46,674 nt of DNA from Terriglobia bacterium. Its GTDB lineage: Bacteria; Acidobacteriota; Terriglobia; Bryobacterales; Bryobacteraceae. The position numbers were made by a program, and so were the translations under genes. The notes below the pieces were generated by a model. The model ran no database searches. It was not told the origin of the DNA and saw only the letters and a program-made list of their open reading frames with translations. The stretch lies in NCBI GenBank assembly GCA_003175985.1, contig PSRJ01000258.1, positions 1 to 46,674 of the forward strand, written 5' to 3'. Positions 34,795 to 42,316 of the stretch are shown piece by piece. Position 1 is the first letter of the stretch, and every line of letters begins with the position of its first letter.

Positions 34795-34830
34795 GATGAT
34801 GGGATAACTTCTAATCCAAACTGAATTTTA

Positions 34831-34859
34831 TTGTTCTCCAATCACCTTAATGTTATAGT
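34831..34859 (+). promoter_or_regulatory. Sigma-70-type promoter of the small basic protein
   Basis: TTGTTC (34831-34836) and TATAGT (34854-34859) are separated by 17 bases in a locally AT-rich stretch. GGAGG (34864-34868) and the ATG at 34876 follow, so all elements are in order. Confidence 0.55.
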
Positions 34860-34875
34860 ATGCGGAGGTGAATCG

Positions 34876-35133
34876 ATGGCAAGCGGACGAAATGTTCCAG
34901 ATCAAGACACACTCAAGATGGCGTTGATTGGTTACGAGGTTGAGAAACAGAAGATCGACGATAAGATCCGTGACCTCCAGGCTCAGTTGAAGGGGAGTAC
35001 ACCAACTGCCGCACCGGCTACTCAGGGACGCGCCAAAAGGGTTCTTAGTGCAGCGGCGCGACGCCGCATTGCCGCCGCGCAAAGGAAGCGCTGGGCGGAA
35101 CACCGTAAGCAGATGGCGCAATCCGCCAAGTAG
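34876..35133 (+). CDS. Small basic-tailed protein of unknown function
   Basis: An 85-residue protein. The frame is open from 34831, but GGAGG seven bases before ATG 34876 decides the start. An N-terminal helical region (LKMALIGYEVEKQKIDDKIRDLQAQ) could dimerise as a coiled coil. A Thr/Ala/Pro linker leads to a very basic tail with VLSAAARRRIAAAQRKRW. The tail looks nucleic-acid-binding, similar in style to bacterial histone-like or ribosome-associated peptides (inference). It has its own promoter and converges on cbiO with a two-base gap. Confidence 0.72.
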   Translation: MASGRNVPDQDTLKMALIGYEVEKQKIDDKIRDLQAQLKGSTPTAAPATQGRAKRVLSAAARRRIAAAQRKRWAEHRKQMAQSAK

Positions 35134-35135
35134 CA

Positions 35136-35852
35136 TCACGAATGCGATTTGCTACGTTCCGGGCTGAAATCCCAGGCGAACCCGGCGACGATTTCCTCAA
35201 TTGATCCTTCCGCGATAATTTTCCCGCCGGCAAAGAATGCGGCCCTGTTGCACAGTGCCGTCGCGAAGGGGATGTTGTGCGTGACCAGAATTTTGGATTG
35301 CGGCAAATTGCCCAGCAATTCGGCGAGAGCGCGCTGTCCCGGCGGGTCGAGGAATGTAGTCGGTTCGTCCAGGACAAGGATTTCCGGTTCCATTGCCAGG
35401 ATTCCGGCAATGGCCACTCTCCTCTTCTCGCCCGCACTCAGGTGATAAGGCGCGCGCCCCGCGGCTGCGGACATGCCCACCGTATCCAGAGCGGCCCGCG
35501 CGCGGTCGGCCGCGGCCTGCGCATCGAGACCTTGATTCAGCAACCCGAAAGCTACATCCTCCAGCACGGTAGGCATAAACAGTTGGCTGTCGGCATCCTG
35601 AAATACCAGTCCCACTTTGCGGCGGATGGTGGGCAGGTACTTCTTCTCCACCGGCAAGCCGCAGACTTTGACGGTGCCCTGCCCGGCAAGCAGTCCATTC
35701 AGGTGAAGCACGAAAGTCGTCTTTCCGCTGCCGTTAGCGCCCAGCAGAGCCACTGTTTCGCCGCGTTCCAACCGGAAATCCACTCCGTCTAACGCGACGG
35801 TTCCGTCGTCGTAGGTATAGCGCAGATCCCGGACTTCCACCAGGGGTGTCAC
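35136..35852 (-). CDS. cbiO: ECF transporter ATPase (CbiO)
   Basis: A 238-residue ABC ATPase energising Co/Ni uptake. It has the Walker A ALLGANGSGKTTF, the Q-loop VFQDADSQLF, the signature LSAGEKRR, and the Walker B LVLDEPTTFLDP, with the switch His in LVTHNIPFA. A longer frame runs upstream inside cbiQ, but family homology begins at TPLVEVRDLRY, so the start is GTG 35852, which overlaps the cbiQ stop by four bases. Confidence 0.93.
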   Translation of the reverse strand: MTPLVEVRDLRYTYDDGTVALDGVDFRLERGETVALLGANGSGKTTFVLHLNGLLAGQGTVKVCGLPVEKKYLPTIRRKVGLVFQDADSQLFMPTVLEDVAFGLLNQGLDAQAAADRARAALDTVGMSAAAGRAPYHLSAGEKRRVAIAGILAMEPEILVLDEPTTFLDPPGQRALAELLGNLPQSKILVTHNIPFATALCNRAAFFAGGKIIAEGSIEEIVAGFAWDFSPERSKSHS

Positions 35853-36583
35853 GGCAGCGCTCTTTCGGCGGCGGCGCGCAAGGCCCAGGGCGCCAGCGAT
35901 GCGAGGATCAGAAAAACCGTGTCGCTCGTCCGGAACTTCGTCACTCGAAGCAGCGGCAGAGAGCCCTGAAATCCCCGCGCGAGCATGGCACGCTGCACGT
36001 CTTCGGCGCGGATATACGAGCGCGCGAACAATATTGCCAGTGCGCCGGCAGCCGCGCGAAAGCGATGCACTTGCGCAATCCACTGCCGGACCGATGCTCC
36101 CCTTGCGGCCGCTGCCTTGGTCATATGTTGGGCCTCTTCGGAGATTACAAACAAGTAGCGATAGAGGAACTGGGCCACTTCCAGGAGAAATGGCGGTGCT
36201 CCTGTTATTCCTATTGCGCGGAGAAGAGACGGTAACGGCGTCGTCGAGATCAGCAGCAGCACCGCCAGCGCCGAAAGATAGCTCTTCACGGTAAGTGAGA
36301 AGGCGCGGGCGGGATCGCCTGCCAGCCAACTCACTGCCGCGAAAACCGCCGTGAACGGGAGAATCACCGCCGCCCGCGTCAGTACGCGAATGACCGGGAC
36401 TCGCGCGAAACGCAGGCCTGTGATCAGCAGGAGAAATAGCGCCCCTGCAAACAGCGGCAGGCCGCGGGCCGCGGTAGCCACGGAAATCAGCACCGCAAGC
36501 AGGACAACAAGCTTGGCCCTGGGATCGAAACGGTGCACAGGACTCGATCCGCGGCTCCACTGCTCCAGCACCACGTGGTGCAA
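35849..36583 (-). CDS. cbiQ: ECF transporter transmembrane protein (CbiQ)
   Basis: A 244-residue membrane component coupling the ATPase to the substrate-binding subunit. The N-terminal SSPVHRFDPRAKLVVLL is typical of CbiQ, and several hydrophobic helices follow. Two Ala-Arg-Gly coupling motifs, AAAARGAS (about 160-167) and MLARGF (about 202-207), contact the ATPase. The start is TTG 36583, one base after the cbiM stop; GTG codons three and four positions later are alternatives. Confidence 0.9.
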   Translation of the reverse strand: MHHVVLEQWSRGSSPVHRFDPRAKLVVLLAVLISVATAARGLPLFAGALFLLLITGLRFARVPVIRVLTRAAVILPFTAVFAAVSWLAGDPARAFSLTVKSYLSALAVLLLISTTPLPSLLRAIGITGAPPFLLEVAQFLYRYLFVISEEAQHMTKAAAARGASVRQWIAQVHRFRAAAGALAILFARSYIRAEDVQRAMLARGFQGSLPLLRVTKFRTSDTVFLILASLAPWALRAAAERALP

Positions 36584-36584
36584 A

Positions 36585-37493
36585 TCAAATGCTCCTCTTG
36601 CGTCCCACCGCGCGGCTCAGCAGCAGGCATGCAGCATAGATCAGTGCTACGCCCGCGAGGCCCGCGGCCGCTTTACTAAGAAAAGCTGATTGCCAAAACG
36701 CGGCCTGGTAATCGGCGAACGGAGTGCGGAAAAGAGTGCGGACGTGGGAGGAGATGCCGGCCTGCTGGCCTAACCGCTCGATACCATCGGGCGCCGCAGC
36801 CGCGAACAGGACGCCCACGGAAGCAAGCAAAATGGCCGCCAGGGACACCATGGCGAGCACTAGGGACCGATTGGAGAGCGGCTGCCGAATGGCTTTGGGC
36901 TGAATCCGTTCGAGAGCCTGCACCACCGCCAGAGTGATCGCGCCCTCCAGCAGCGCCGAAACAGCGAACAACGCCAGCGAGACTCCCAGCACCGCTGACG
37001 GCATTCGAACTCCGGAAAGGAACAGTTCCGATAACGCGAGCACTGCGCTTACCAAAACAGATAGGGTGGCGCCCGCAAATAGCGAGAATTTGCGCCAGCG
37101 GGTGCGGCTCCAAATCGAATAAGGAATATACGCCGCAAGCACGCCCAACACAGCCATATTGAGCACGTTGGCTCCCAGCGCCAGAATTCCGCCGTCCTGG
37201 AAGACCAGCGCCTGGATCGCCAAAATGGCGGTCATCACCACTGTTGCCGCCGCGGGGCCCAAGCTGAACGCCAGCAAAGCACCACCCACCAGGTGGCCAG
37301 TGGTTCCCGGGCCAACGGGGAAGTTGATCATCTGAGCGGCGAAAACGAACGCGCCGAGCACTCCCAGAAGCGGGGCCTTGTCTTCCTCAAACGTTCGCTG
37401 CGCGCGGCGGGCGATGTACGCCACCGTTGGCACGGCGGCCACATCGAGAGTGGCCCAAACGGGCGCCGATAAGAAGCCGTCGGGTATGTGCAC
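36585..37493 (-). CDS. cbiM: Cobalt/nickel permease substrate-binding subunit CbiM with PDGLE-type domain
   Basis: A 302-residue membrane protein starting at GTG 37493. The N-terminus (M)HIPDGFLS is the metal-binding signature: the N-terminal amine and His2 chelate Co or Ni, with further ligands including the His in GTTGHLVGG. The C-terminal part carries APDGIERLGQ and two more helices, a CbiN/PDGLE-type extension, so no separate cbiN is needed. The divergent nikR gene and the dyad at 37504 favour nickel, but cobalt cannot be excluded. It is the first gene of cbiM-cbiQ-cbiO. Confidence 0.93.
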   Translation of the reverse strand: MHIPDGFLSAPVWATLDVAAVPTVAYIARRAQRTFEEDKAPLLGVLGAFVFAAQMINFPVGPGTTGHLVGGALLAFSLGPAAATVVMTAILAIQALVFQDGGILALGANVLNMAVLGVLAAYIPYSIWSRTRWRKFSLFAGATLSVLVSAVLALSELFLSGVRMPSAVLGVSLALFAVSALLEGAITLAVVQALERIQPKAIRQPLSNRSLVLAMVSLAAILLASVGVLFAAAAPDGIERLGQQAGISSHVRTLFRTPFADYQAAFWQSAFLSKAAAGLAGVALIYAACLLLSRAVGRKRSI

Positions 37494-37503
37494 GCTTCAC
37501 TCA

Positions 37504-37534
37504 CGGTAGCACGATCGAGAAAATCGTGCCACCG
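37504..37534. promoter_or_regulatory. Long dyad, candidate NikR operator
   Basis: Twelve-base arms at 37504-37515 and 37523-37534 are complementary with one mismatch around a seven-base spacer. The 31-base span is close to the 28-base E. coli NikR operator, though the half-site differs. TGCTACC at 37551-37557 is a further inverted copy of GGTAGCA. It lies 10 bases from cbiM and 33 from nikR, suitable to control both. Confidence 0.6.
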
Positions 37535-37567
37535 GCGCCGGAATTCCCGATGCTACCATGTGTAGGC

Positions 37568-37987
37568 ATGAGTGAGTTGAGCCGCATCGGAGTGGCGATC
37601 GATTCCGAACTCTTGGGTAAGTTCGACCGGCTCATCGCGCAGCGCGGCTACACCAACAGATCGGAAGCTTTTCGCGACCTGATCCGCGACGAGCTGGTAG
37701 AGCGTACCTGGGAATCACCGGACAGCCAGGTGGTGGGCACGATTACGCTGGTGTATAACCATCACGTCCGGCTGTTGAGTGAAAAGCTCACTGATATCCA
37801 GCATGATTTCCATCGGTCGATTCTTTCCACGCTGCACGTTCACCTGGACCATGACCACTGCCTGGAGGTCCTGGTGGTGAAAGGCAAATCGGCGGAAGTG
37901 CGCAAAGTGGCCGATACTCTGATCAGCACCAAGGGAGTACAGCACGGCAGGCTTACGATCAGCACTTCGGGCGCAGACCTGAAGTAG
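37568..37987 (+). CDS. nikR: Nickel-responsive regulator NikR
   Basis: A 139-residue ribbon-helix-helix repressor. The N-terminal RHH domain (SRIGVAIDSELLGKFDRLIAQRG, in outline) is followed by YTNRSEAFRDLIRDEL. The C-terminal ACT-like domain holds the nickel ligands, with HVHLDHDHCLEVLVVKG supplying the His, His and Cys typical of the family, plus the upstream His pair in YNHHVRLL. A longer frame upstream crosses cbiM and is ignored; ATG 37568 gives the usual length (about 135-140). It is divergent from the cbiMQO genes, which it probably represses when nickel is sufficient. Confidence 0.94.
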   Translation: MSELSRIGVAIDSELLGKFDRLIAQRGYTNRSEAFRDLIRDELVERTWESPDSQVVGTITLVYNHHVRLLSEKLTDIQHDFHRSILSTLHVHLDHDHCLEVLVVKGKSAEVRKVADTLISTKGVQHGRLTISTSGADLK

Positions 37988-37994
37988 GCCGGCC

Positions 37995-38678
37995 TCAAAA
38001 ATGTTCCCGTAAATCAGCGAACCGTTCGACCACCAGCAGTCTGCCCTCGCCCGGCCGGATCTGTTCCTTCTCGAGCACCCAGGTGTGGGCGTGCGGCACG
38101 AATACGGCGTTGAGCCCGGCTTCGAGCGCCGGATTGACATCCGATTTGGGGCTGTTGCCGATCATCCAGGCATGGTCCGGGTCCATCGAGCGCTCCTCTA
38201 CCAGCTTGCGGTACGCCGATGGATTCTTTTCTTTCACGATCGCGGTGTGATGGAAGAAGACGCCGAGCCCCGAGCGGTCGAGTTTCAGCTTCTGCTCCTC
38301 GGGATGACCTTTCGTAAACAGAGTCATATCATGCCGCAGCGAAAGATACTCCAGTGTTTCGGGCACCCCGTCAATCACCTCCATCGGGCACTCCAGGATG
38401 CGCTCCGCAAATCCCATGACGGTCTCCAAATCGTGTTCGCACACCTCACGCTCGGCCAGGCGTTCGTAACACTGCCGCAGGTTCCGCCCGAAATTGAGAG
38501 AACCATAACCGTGCACCAGAATGTTGGCTTGCTCGATTTCGTCCAACACATCGCGAACCTCGCGGGCAGTCAGTGACGAGTGATTCAGAAAGTCGGAGAA
38601 ATCCTGAAAGGCGCGCTCAAAGTAGATGTTGTTCTCCCAAAGCGTATCGTCCGCATCTACGATCAGGTGCAAGCGCAT
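37995..38678 (-). CDS. HAD-superfamily hydrolase
   Basis: A 227-residue phosphatase-like protein. Motif I is VDADDTLW (residues 7-14), with the nucleophile Asp and second Asp; a Thr/Ser motif II is in LFTKGHPEEQK, the motif III Lys is in VKEKNPSAY, and motif IV is IGNSPKSDVNPALEAG. A helical cap lies between motifs I and II. Substrate is not predictable. It is six bases upstream-to-downstream of the TonB-like gene (that gene ends at 38684), so the two may be cotranscribed. Confidence 0.88.
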   Translation of the reverse strand: MRLHLIVDADDTLWENNIYFERAFQDFSDFLNHSSLTAREVRDVLDEIEQANILVHGYGSLNFGRNLRQCYERLAEREVCEHDLETVMGFAERILECPMEVIDGVPETLEYLSLRHDMTLFTKGHPEEQKLKLDRSGLGVFFHHTAIVKEKNPSAYRKLVEERSMDPDHAWMIGNSPKSDVNPALEAGLNAVFVPHAHTWVLEKEQIRPGEGRLLVVERFADLREHF

Positions 38679-38683
38679 CCGAA

Positions 38684-40306
38684 TTACTTTTTGGCCGAGC
38701 GTGGAGCGAGATGAAAGGGGATGTCGAAGACGGCATCCACATCGACGGGACTGCCGTCGCGCAGGGCGGGCTCAAATTCCCATTTCGCTAATGCCTCTTC
38801 GGCGCTGCGGTCGAGACGTTGGTCCACTCCCTGGAGCAGTTCCACAGCCTCCACATGTCCGTCTTTCCGGATCACGGCGGCGAGACGGACCTTCCCCTCT
38901 ACGCGGTCGTCAGCCGCCGCGGTGATGTACTTGGGATCCACCTTGCGTAAGGGTACCGGCGGATGTAAGTCTGGAGGCGCATGTCCTCCAGGCGATTCCC
39001 GTTCCGCGAACCAGACGATCCAACTGCCGGAGAAACTGGTCACGTTGGGCATTTGGATGGCCAGCGTGTAGACTGCGCGTCCTTCGAATCGCCGGTCCGG
39101 AGCGGCGGAAACGCGAGCGGCGTGGATCGTCACCTCCGCGGGCGGCGGGGCAGTCGCGACCTTCACATTACGAGCGGAAGCCATGAGGTTCCGCGCCGAA
39201 GTAGGCGCCTCCAGGCTCGCCAGCAACGTTGGCTGTTCGTCCTTCGCGGGCCCTCGTATGAAGAGGCCAGGCACCACCAGTTGCCCCGGTTGCGGGCTGG
39301 CATCCCCGCCGTCCGGTCTCAGTTCCGGGCCGGCGGAGAAGCCCGCCTGCTGCGACGCCTTCGGGCGGGGAATTTCGGTATTTCGCGTGGGCAACAATCC
39401 AACGATTGCGAGCTCGGCTTCCGGAGCGTGATTGCCTCCGCTCAGCGCCGGCGCTGCAGCGATGGGTGCAGTCGGAGGCGGCTGCGGCGCAGGAGCCTCA
39501 ACTGGTGCGGCAAACGGCCGAACCGCCCTGGCCGCCTGAGTCAGAGGCAATACCGGGTTAGTGGCTGCGGCAGCCGCGGGAAGTTGTGGGGCTGCTGGTA
39601 GACCGGCAGGCTGCGGAACAGCGGCGTGAACCGCCTCCACCGGCGGGATGAATGTCCGGCGCGCGGGCTGGAGGGGAGGCAACACGGTCGAGGGCGCCGG
39701 ACGGTTCGCTATGGCCAGAGTCAATTCCGGAGCGGCCGGCAAGACAGGCACGGGCGTCTCCACTCGCCGTTCCACGATCGGCGTAAACGCGCGCGGCTCC
39801 GGGCGGGCGATCGGGGGCAGGGGCACTGCGTTTGGCTGCGCAGCGACGATTCGCGGAGCGTCAGGCAGTTTCGAAACGGGCGGAGGAACCGAGGGTGTCT
39901 CCCGGGGCGCGGTGAAGTCGCGCACGGGTCTGGCGAGCGCAAGCACATTAGGAGAAGGCAGAATCTGCCGTGTCTCGATGGGGGGCGCCGGCGTCCATAT
40001 CAGTTGTGGCGGTGTAGGCGAATCCTGTCTTCCCGCCACCACAGTCTGGGAGGACTTCACGCGCGCCCGAACCTGGCGAGTCTCGTGCCGCACGCCTGGC
40101 GAAATTTCGGGCAACCGCTCTTTGAGGCTGTACCAGACGATCTTGTGTGTCCGGATCTCCTGGTCGTAAAGATTCGGCGGCGGCCCTTGCGGCACCACCG
40201 GCCCGAGCGCGACCCAGCCCAGGACGGAACCATGCAGCGCCGCGGAGGCCGTCAGGGAAAATGCCTTCCGCACCCGCCTGGACTCCGCGCGGATCACCAG
40301 CTTCAT
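38684..40306 (-). CDS. TonB-like energy-transducer protein
   Basis: A 540-residue protein. An N-terminal membrane helix (about 16-36) contains S21-A-A-L-H25, matching the SxxxH pattern (S16/H20) of TonB that contacts ExbD. A very long Pro/Ala-rich linker (about 90-370) could cross the periplasm. The C-terminal TonB-type domain (about 455-535) includes VDPKYITAAADDRVEGKVRLAAVI, then GHVEAVELLQG and WEFEPALRDGSPV. No exbB or exbD is in the window. It is four bases from the Lon-domain gene upstream, so likely the same operon. Confidence 0.85.
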   Translation of the reverse strand: MKLVIRAESRRVRKAFSLTASAALHGSVLGWVALGPVVPQGPPPNLYDQEIRTHKIVWYSLKERLPEISPGVRHETRQVRARVKSSQTVVAGRQDSPTPPQLIWTPAPPIETRQILPSPNVLALARPVRDFTAPRETPSVPPPVSKLPDAPRIVAAQPNAVPLPPIARPEPRAFTPIVERRVETPVPVLPAAPELTLAIANRPAPSTVLPPLQPARRTFIPPVEAVHAAVPQPAGLPAAPQLPAAAAATNPVLPLTQAARAVRPFAAPVEAPAPQPPPTAPIAAAPALSGGNHAPEAELAIVGLLPTRNTEIPRPKASQQAGFSAGPELRPDGGDASPQPGQLVVPGLFIRGPAKDEQPTLLASLEAPTSARNLMASARNVKVATAPPPAEVTIHAARVSAAPDRRFEGRAVYTLAIQMPNVTSFSGSWIVWFAERESPGGHAPPDLHPPVPLRKVDPKYITAAADDRVEGKVRLAAVIRKDGHVEAVELLQGVDQRLDRSAEEALAKWEFEPALRDGSPVDVDAVFDIPFHLAPRSAKK

Positions 40307-40309
40307 CCG

Positions 40310-40939
40310 CTAAATCTCCACGTGCTTCCCACCGAACCCATTGGTGGGCGCCAGAGCTTTCACCCTCTCGACCATCCTCTGCTTAGGGATGTACTGCGCC
40401 AGGTACTGGTTCAATTCACGAAGACGGCCGCTTTCGGAGCGTTGCCGTAACAACATGTTGAGGAAGTTCAAGTCGGGAATGACCTGGGCCAGTTGAAAGC
40501 TCAATTGCGCAGCCTTTTCGTCTGGCTCGGCGACCTCCCGCGACGCACCCAACTCCGTTAACGCGCGGTACTGCAAAAGAGCCTTGTCGCGGAGTTCCTG
40601 AGGGACGGGCTGCAAATCGTCATCGTCGAAAAACTGCACCTCTGCCTGAAGATAAGATTTCTCATCGTTCAGCGAGAGGACCTCGAAACGCCGACGGCCG
40701 CGGGTAATAATGTCCATCCGTCCATCGGGATACATTTCCGTCAGTTTTTCCACTACGACCGTGCAGCCAGCATTCACGATGCCATCTTCGCGGGCCAGCA
40801 CGATTCCGAATTCGGAGTTGTCGCGCATGGCATTGCTGACCAATTCCTTGTAACGCTCTTCGAAGATATGGAGCGGCAATGGGGTGCCGGGAAACACCAC
40901 AACCTGGAGCGGGAAAAGCGGGAGAAGCCCCGACGGCAT
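40310..40939 (-). CDS. Lon N-terminal (substrate-binding) domain protein
   Basis: A 209-residue protein made of a LON substrate-binding domain alone, without ATPase or protease parts. Features are LLPLFPLQVVVFPGTPLPLHIFEERYKEL at the start (in outline), FGIVLA, GCTVVVEKL, DIITRGRRRFEV and a helical C-terminus. Such stand-alone proteins are widespread; their role is unclear. CATAAT with a TTGCTG at -35 spacing ends six bases before the ATG. It probably begins an operon continuing into the TonB-like gene. Confidence 0.92.
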   Translation of the reverse strand: MPSGLLPLFPLQVVVFPGTPLPLHIFEERYKELVSNAMRDNSEFGIVLAREDGIVNAGCTVVVEKLTEMYPDGRMDIITRGRRRFEVLSLNDEKSYLQAEVQFFDDDDLQPVPQELRDKALLQYRALTELGASREVAEPDEKAAQLSFQLAQVIPDLNFLNMLLRQRSESGRLRELNQYLAQYIPKQRMVERVKALAPTNGFGGKHVEI

Positions 40940-40945
40940 GGTACT

Positions 40946-40975
40946 ATTATGGCGTTTTCACCCAACAGCCAGCAA
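40946..40975 (-). promoter_or_regulatory. Sigma-70 promoter placing transcription at the start codon
   Basis: On the minus strand TTGCTG (40970-40975) and CATAAT (40946-40951) are 18 bases apart. The -10 ends six bases before the ATG at 40939, so a leaderless message is expected. This is the best-supported of the near-start promoters in the window. Confidence 0.55.
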
Positions 40976-41015
40976 TCGATTAACTATCGGGAAGGAGCCG
41001 GGCAACCCTGAAGGC

Positions 41016-41789
41016 ATGCGAATCGAGGGCAAAGTCGTGCTCATTACTGGTGCTTCGCAGGGCATCGGCGCTGCCTGCGCCGCCGAGTTTGCGAGCCACG
41101 GGGCGAGGCTTTCCCTGACGGCACGTACCGAAGAAGGCTTGCGCCAAGCCGCGCCAAAAGATGCGCTGCTCACGGCGGGAGATCTGACTCGCGACGAAAC
41201 GCGCCGCATCGTGGTGAGCCGCACGTTGGAACGATTCGGCGCCATCGATATCCTGATCAATAATGCCGGAGCGGGCCTCTACGGCCCGTCCTGGAGCACG
41301 CCTATGGAAGAGGTACGCTGGCTGATGGAACTGAATTTCTTTGCCCCGCTAGCGCTCACACAATCCGTTCTGACGCATATGCGTTCCCGGCGGACCGGTG
41401 TGATTGTGAACATCGGCTCCATCGCGGGGAAAGTGCCCTTACCGTGGATGACCCTATATAGCGTTTCCAAGTACGCTTTGGGTGCTCTCACGGAAGGACA
41501 GCGTATGGAACTGCGGCGCGAGGGTATCCGCACTCTCATGGTCTGCCCCGGATACGTGAAGACGGCGTTTCAACAAAACGCCCGCGGCGGCCAGCCACCG
41601 GAAACCGTGCTGCTGAGCCGCCGATTTGCCATCAGTTCGGCCGAATGCGCGCGCGCCATCCGGCGGGGTGTGGAGCGGGACGCGCGCACCGTAGTGACGC
41701 CGCGAGCCGCGTGGCTTCTGGTGTTGGCTATGCGGTTGTTTCCCGCGCTGGTAGAAGGCCGCATGGCCGCCATAAACCAGACGGCATGA
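41016..41789 (+). CDS. Short-chain dehydrogenase/reductase
   Basis: A 257-residue NAD(P)-dependent oxidoreductase. The cofactor motif TGASQGIG is near residue 12, NNAG at about 85, the catalytic Ser in NIGSIAGKV and the YxxxK in YSVSK. The frame is open from 40884 but homology begins at MRIEGKVVLITGA, so ATG 41016 is chosen. The substrate cannot be predicted. The stop overlaps the aroK start by four bases (ATGA). Confidence 0.92.
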   Translation: MRIEGKVVLITGASQGIGAACAAEFASHGARLSLTARTEEGLRQAAPKDALLTAGDLTRDETRRIVVSRTLERFGAIDILINNAGAGLYGPSWSTPMEEVRWLMELNFFAPLALTQSVLTHMRSRRTGVIVNIGSIAGKVPLPWMTLYSVSKYALGALTEGQRMELRREGIRTLMVCPGYVKTAFQQNARGGQPPETVLLSRRFAISSAECARAIRRGVERDARTVVTPRAAWLLVLAMRLFPALVEGRMAAINQTA

Positions 41790-42316
41790 ATCTGAAGCTC
41801 AAGCTCACGCCCGGCCTGTATCTGGTGGGTTTCATGGGATCGGGAAAAACGACCATTGGGCGCCATCTGGCCCATCGGCTGGGCTGGAACTTCTTCGATA
41901 CCGACGAGGAAATAGAAGCCGCGGAGAAGACGACCATCGCCGAAATCTTCGAAACGCGTGGGGAGGCGGAATTCCGCAGCATCGAGACGGAGATCCTGCG
42001 GCAGCATGTCGCCTGGGTGGAGCGCGGCCGTCCCTCCGTGATTGCCCTGGGTGGCGGCGTGTTTGCTCAGGCGGAGAATCGGGGCCTGCTCGAAGACCGC
42101 GGCGTTACCGTCTGGTTGGATTGCCCGTTCGAAATCATCCAGCGGCGCGTGGCCCAGGCTTTTCACCGTCCTCTGGCGCGCGATCCGGAAACGTTTGCCC
42201 AACTTTACCGGTCGCGTCAAGAGGCGTACCGGCTCGCGGACATGCAGGTTCCGGTTTCAAGCGACGATCCGGAAAAAAGCGTCGAAGCGATCCTGAATCA
42301 CCCCCTGCTGCGATGA
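41786..42316 (+). CDS. aroK: Shikimate kinase
   Basis: A 176-residue kinase phosphorylating shikimate for chorismate and aromatic amino-acid synthesis. The P-loop is GFMGSGKTTIG, followed by FFDTDEEIE with the shikimate-binding Asp, an Arg in RGEAEFRSIE, the GGG motif in IALGGGVF, and the lid Arg in RPLARDPETF. ATG 41786 overlaps the SDR stop and the stop overlaps the next start (ATGA), so three genes are coupled. Confidence 0.94.
   Translation: MNLKLKLTPGLYLVGFMGSGKTTIGRHLAHRLGWNFFDTDEEIEAAEKTTIAEIFETRGEAEFRSIETEILRQHVAWVERGRPSVIALGGGVFAQAENRGLLEDRGVTVWLDCPFEIIQRRVAQAFHRPLARDPETFAQLYRSRQEAYRLADMQVPVSSDDPEKSVEAILNHPLLR

Noticed and set aside
35853-36560. Upstream extension of the cbiO frame (474 codons in total)
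   Set aside because: The extension lies within cbiQ; CbiO homology begins at the GTG at 35852 that overlaps the cbiQ stop.
42121-42312. Upstream extension of the glycerate kinase frame
   Set aside because: Lies inside aroK; the ATG at 42313 overlaps the aroK stop, as elsewhere in the window.
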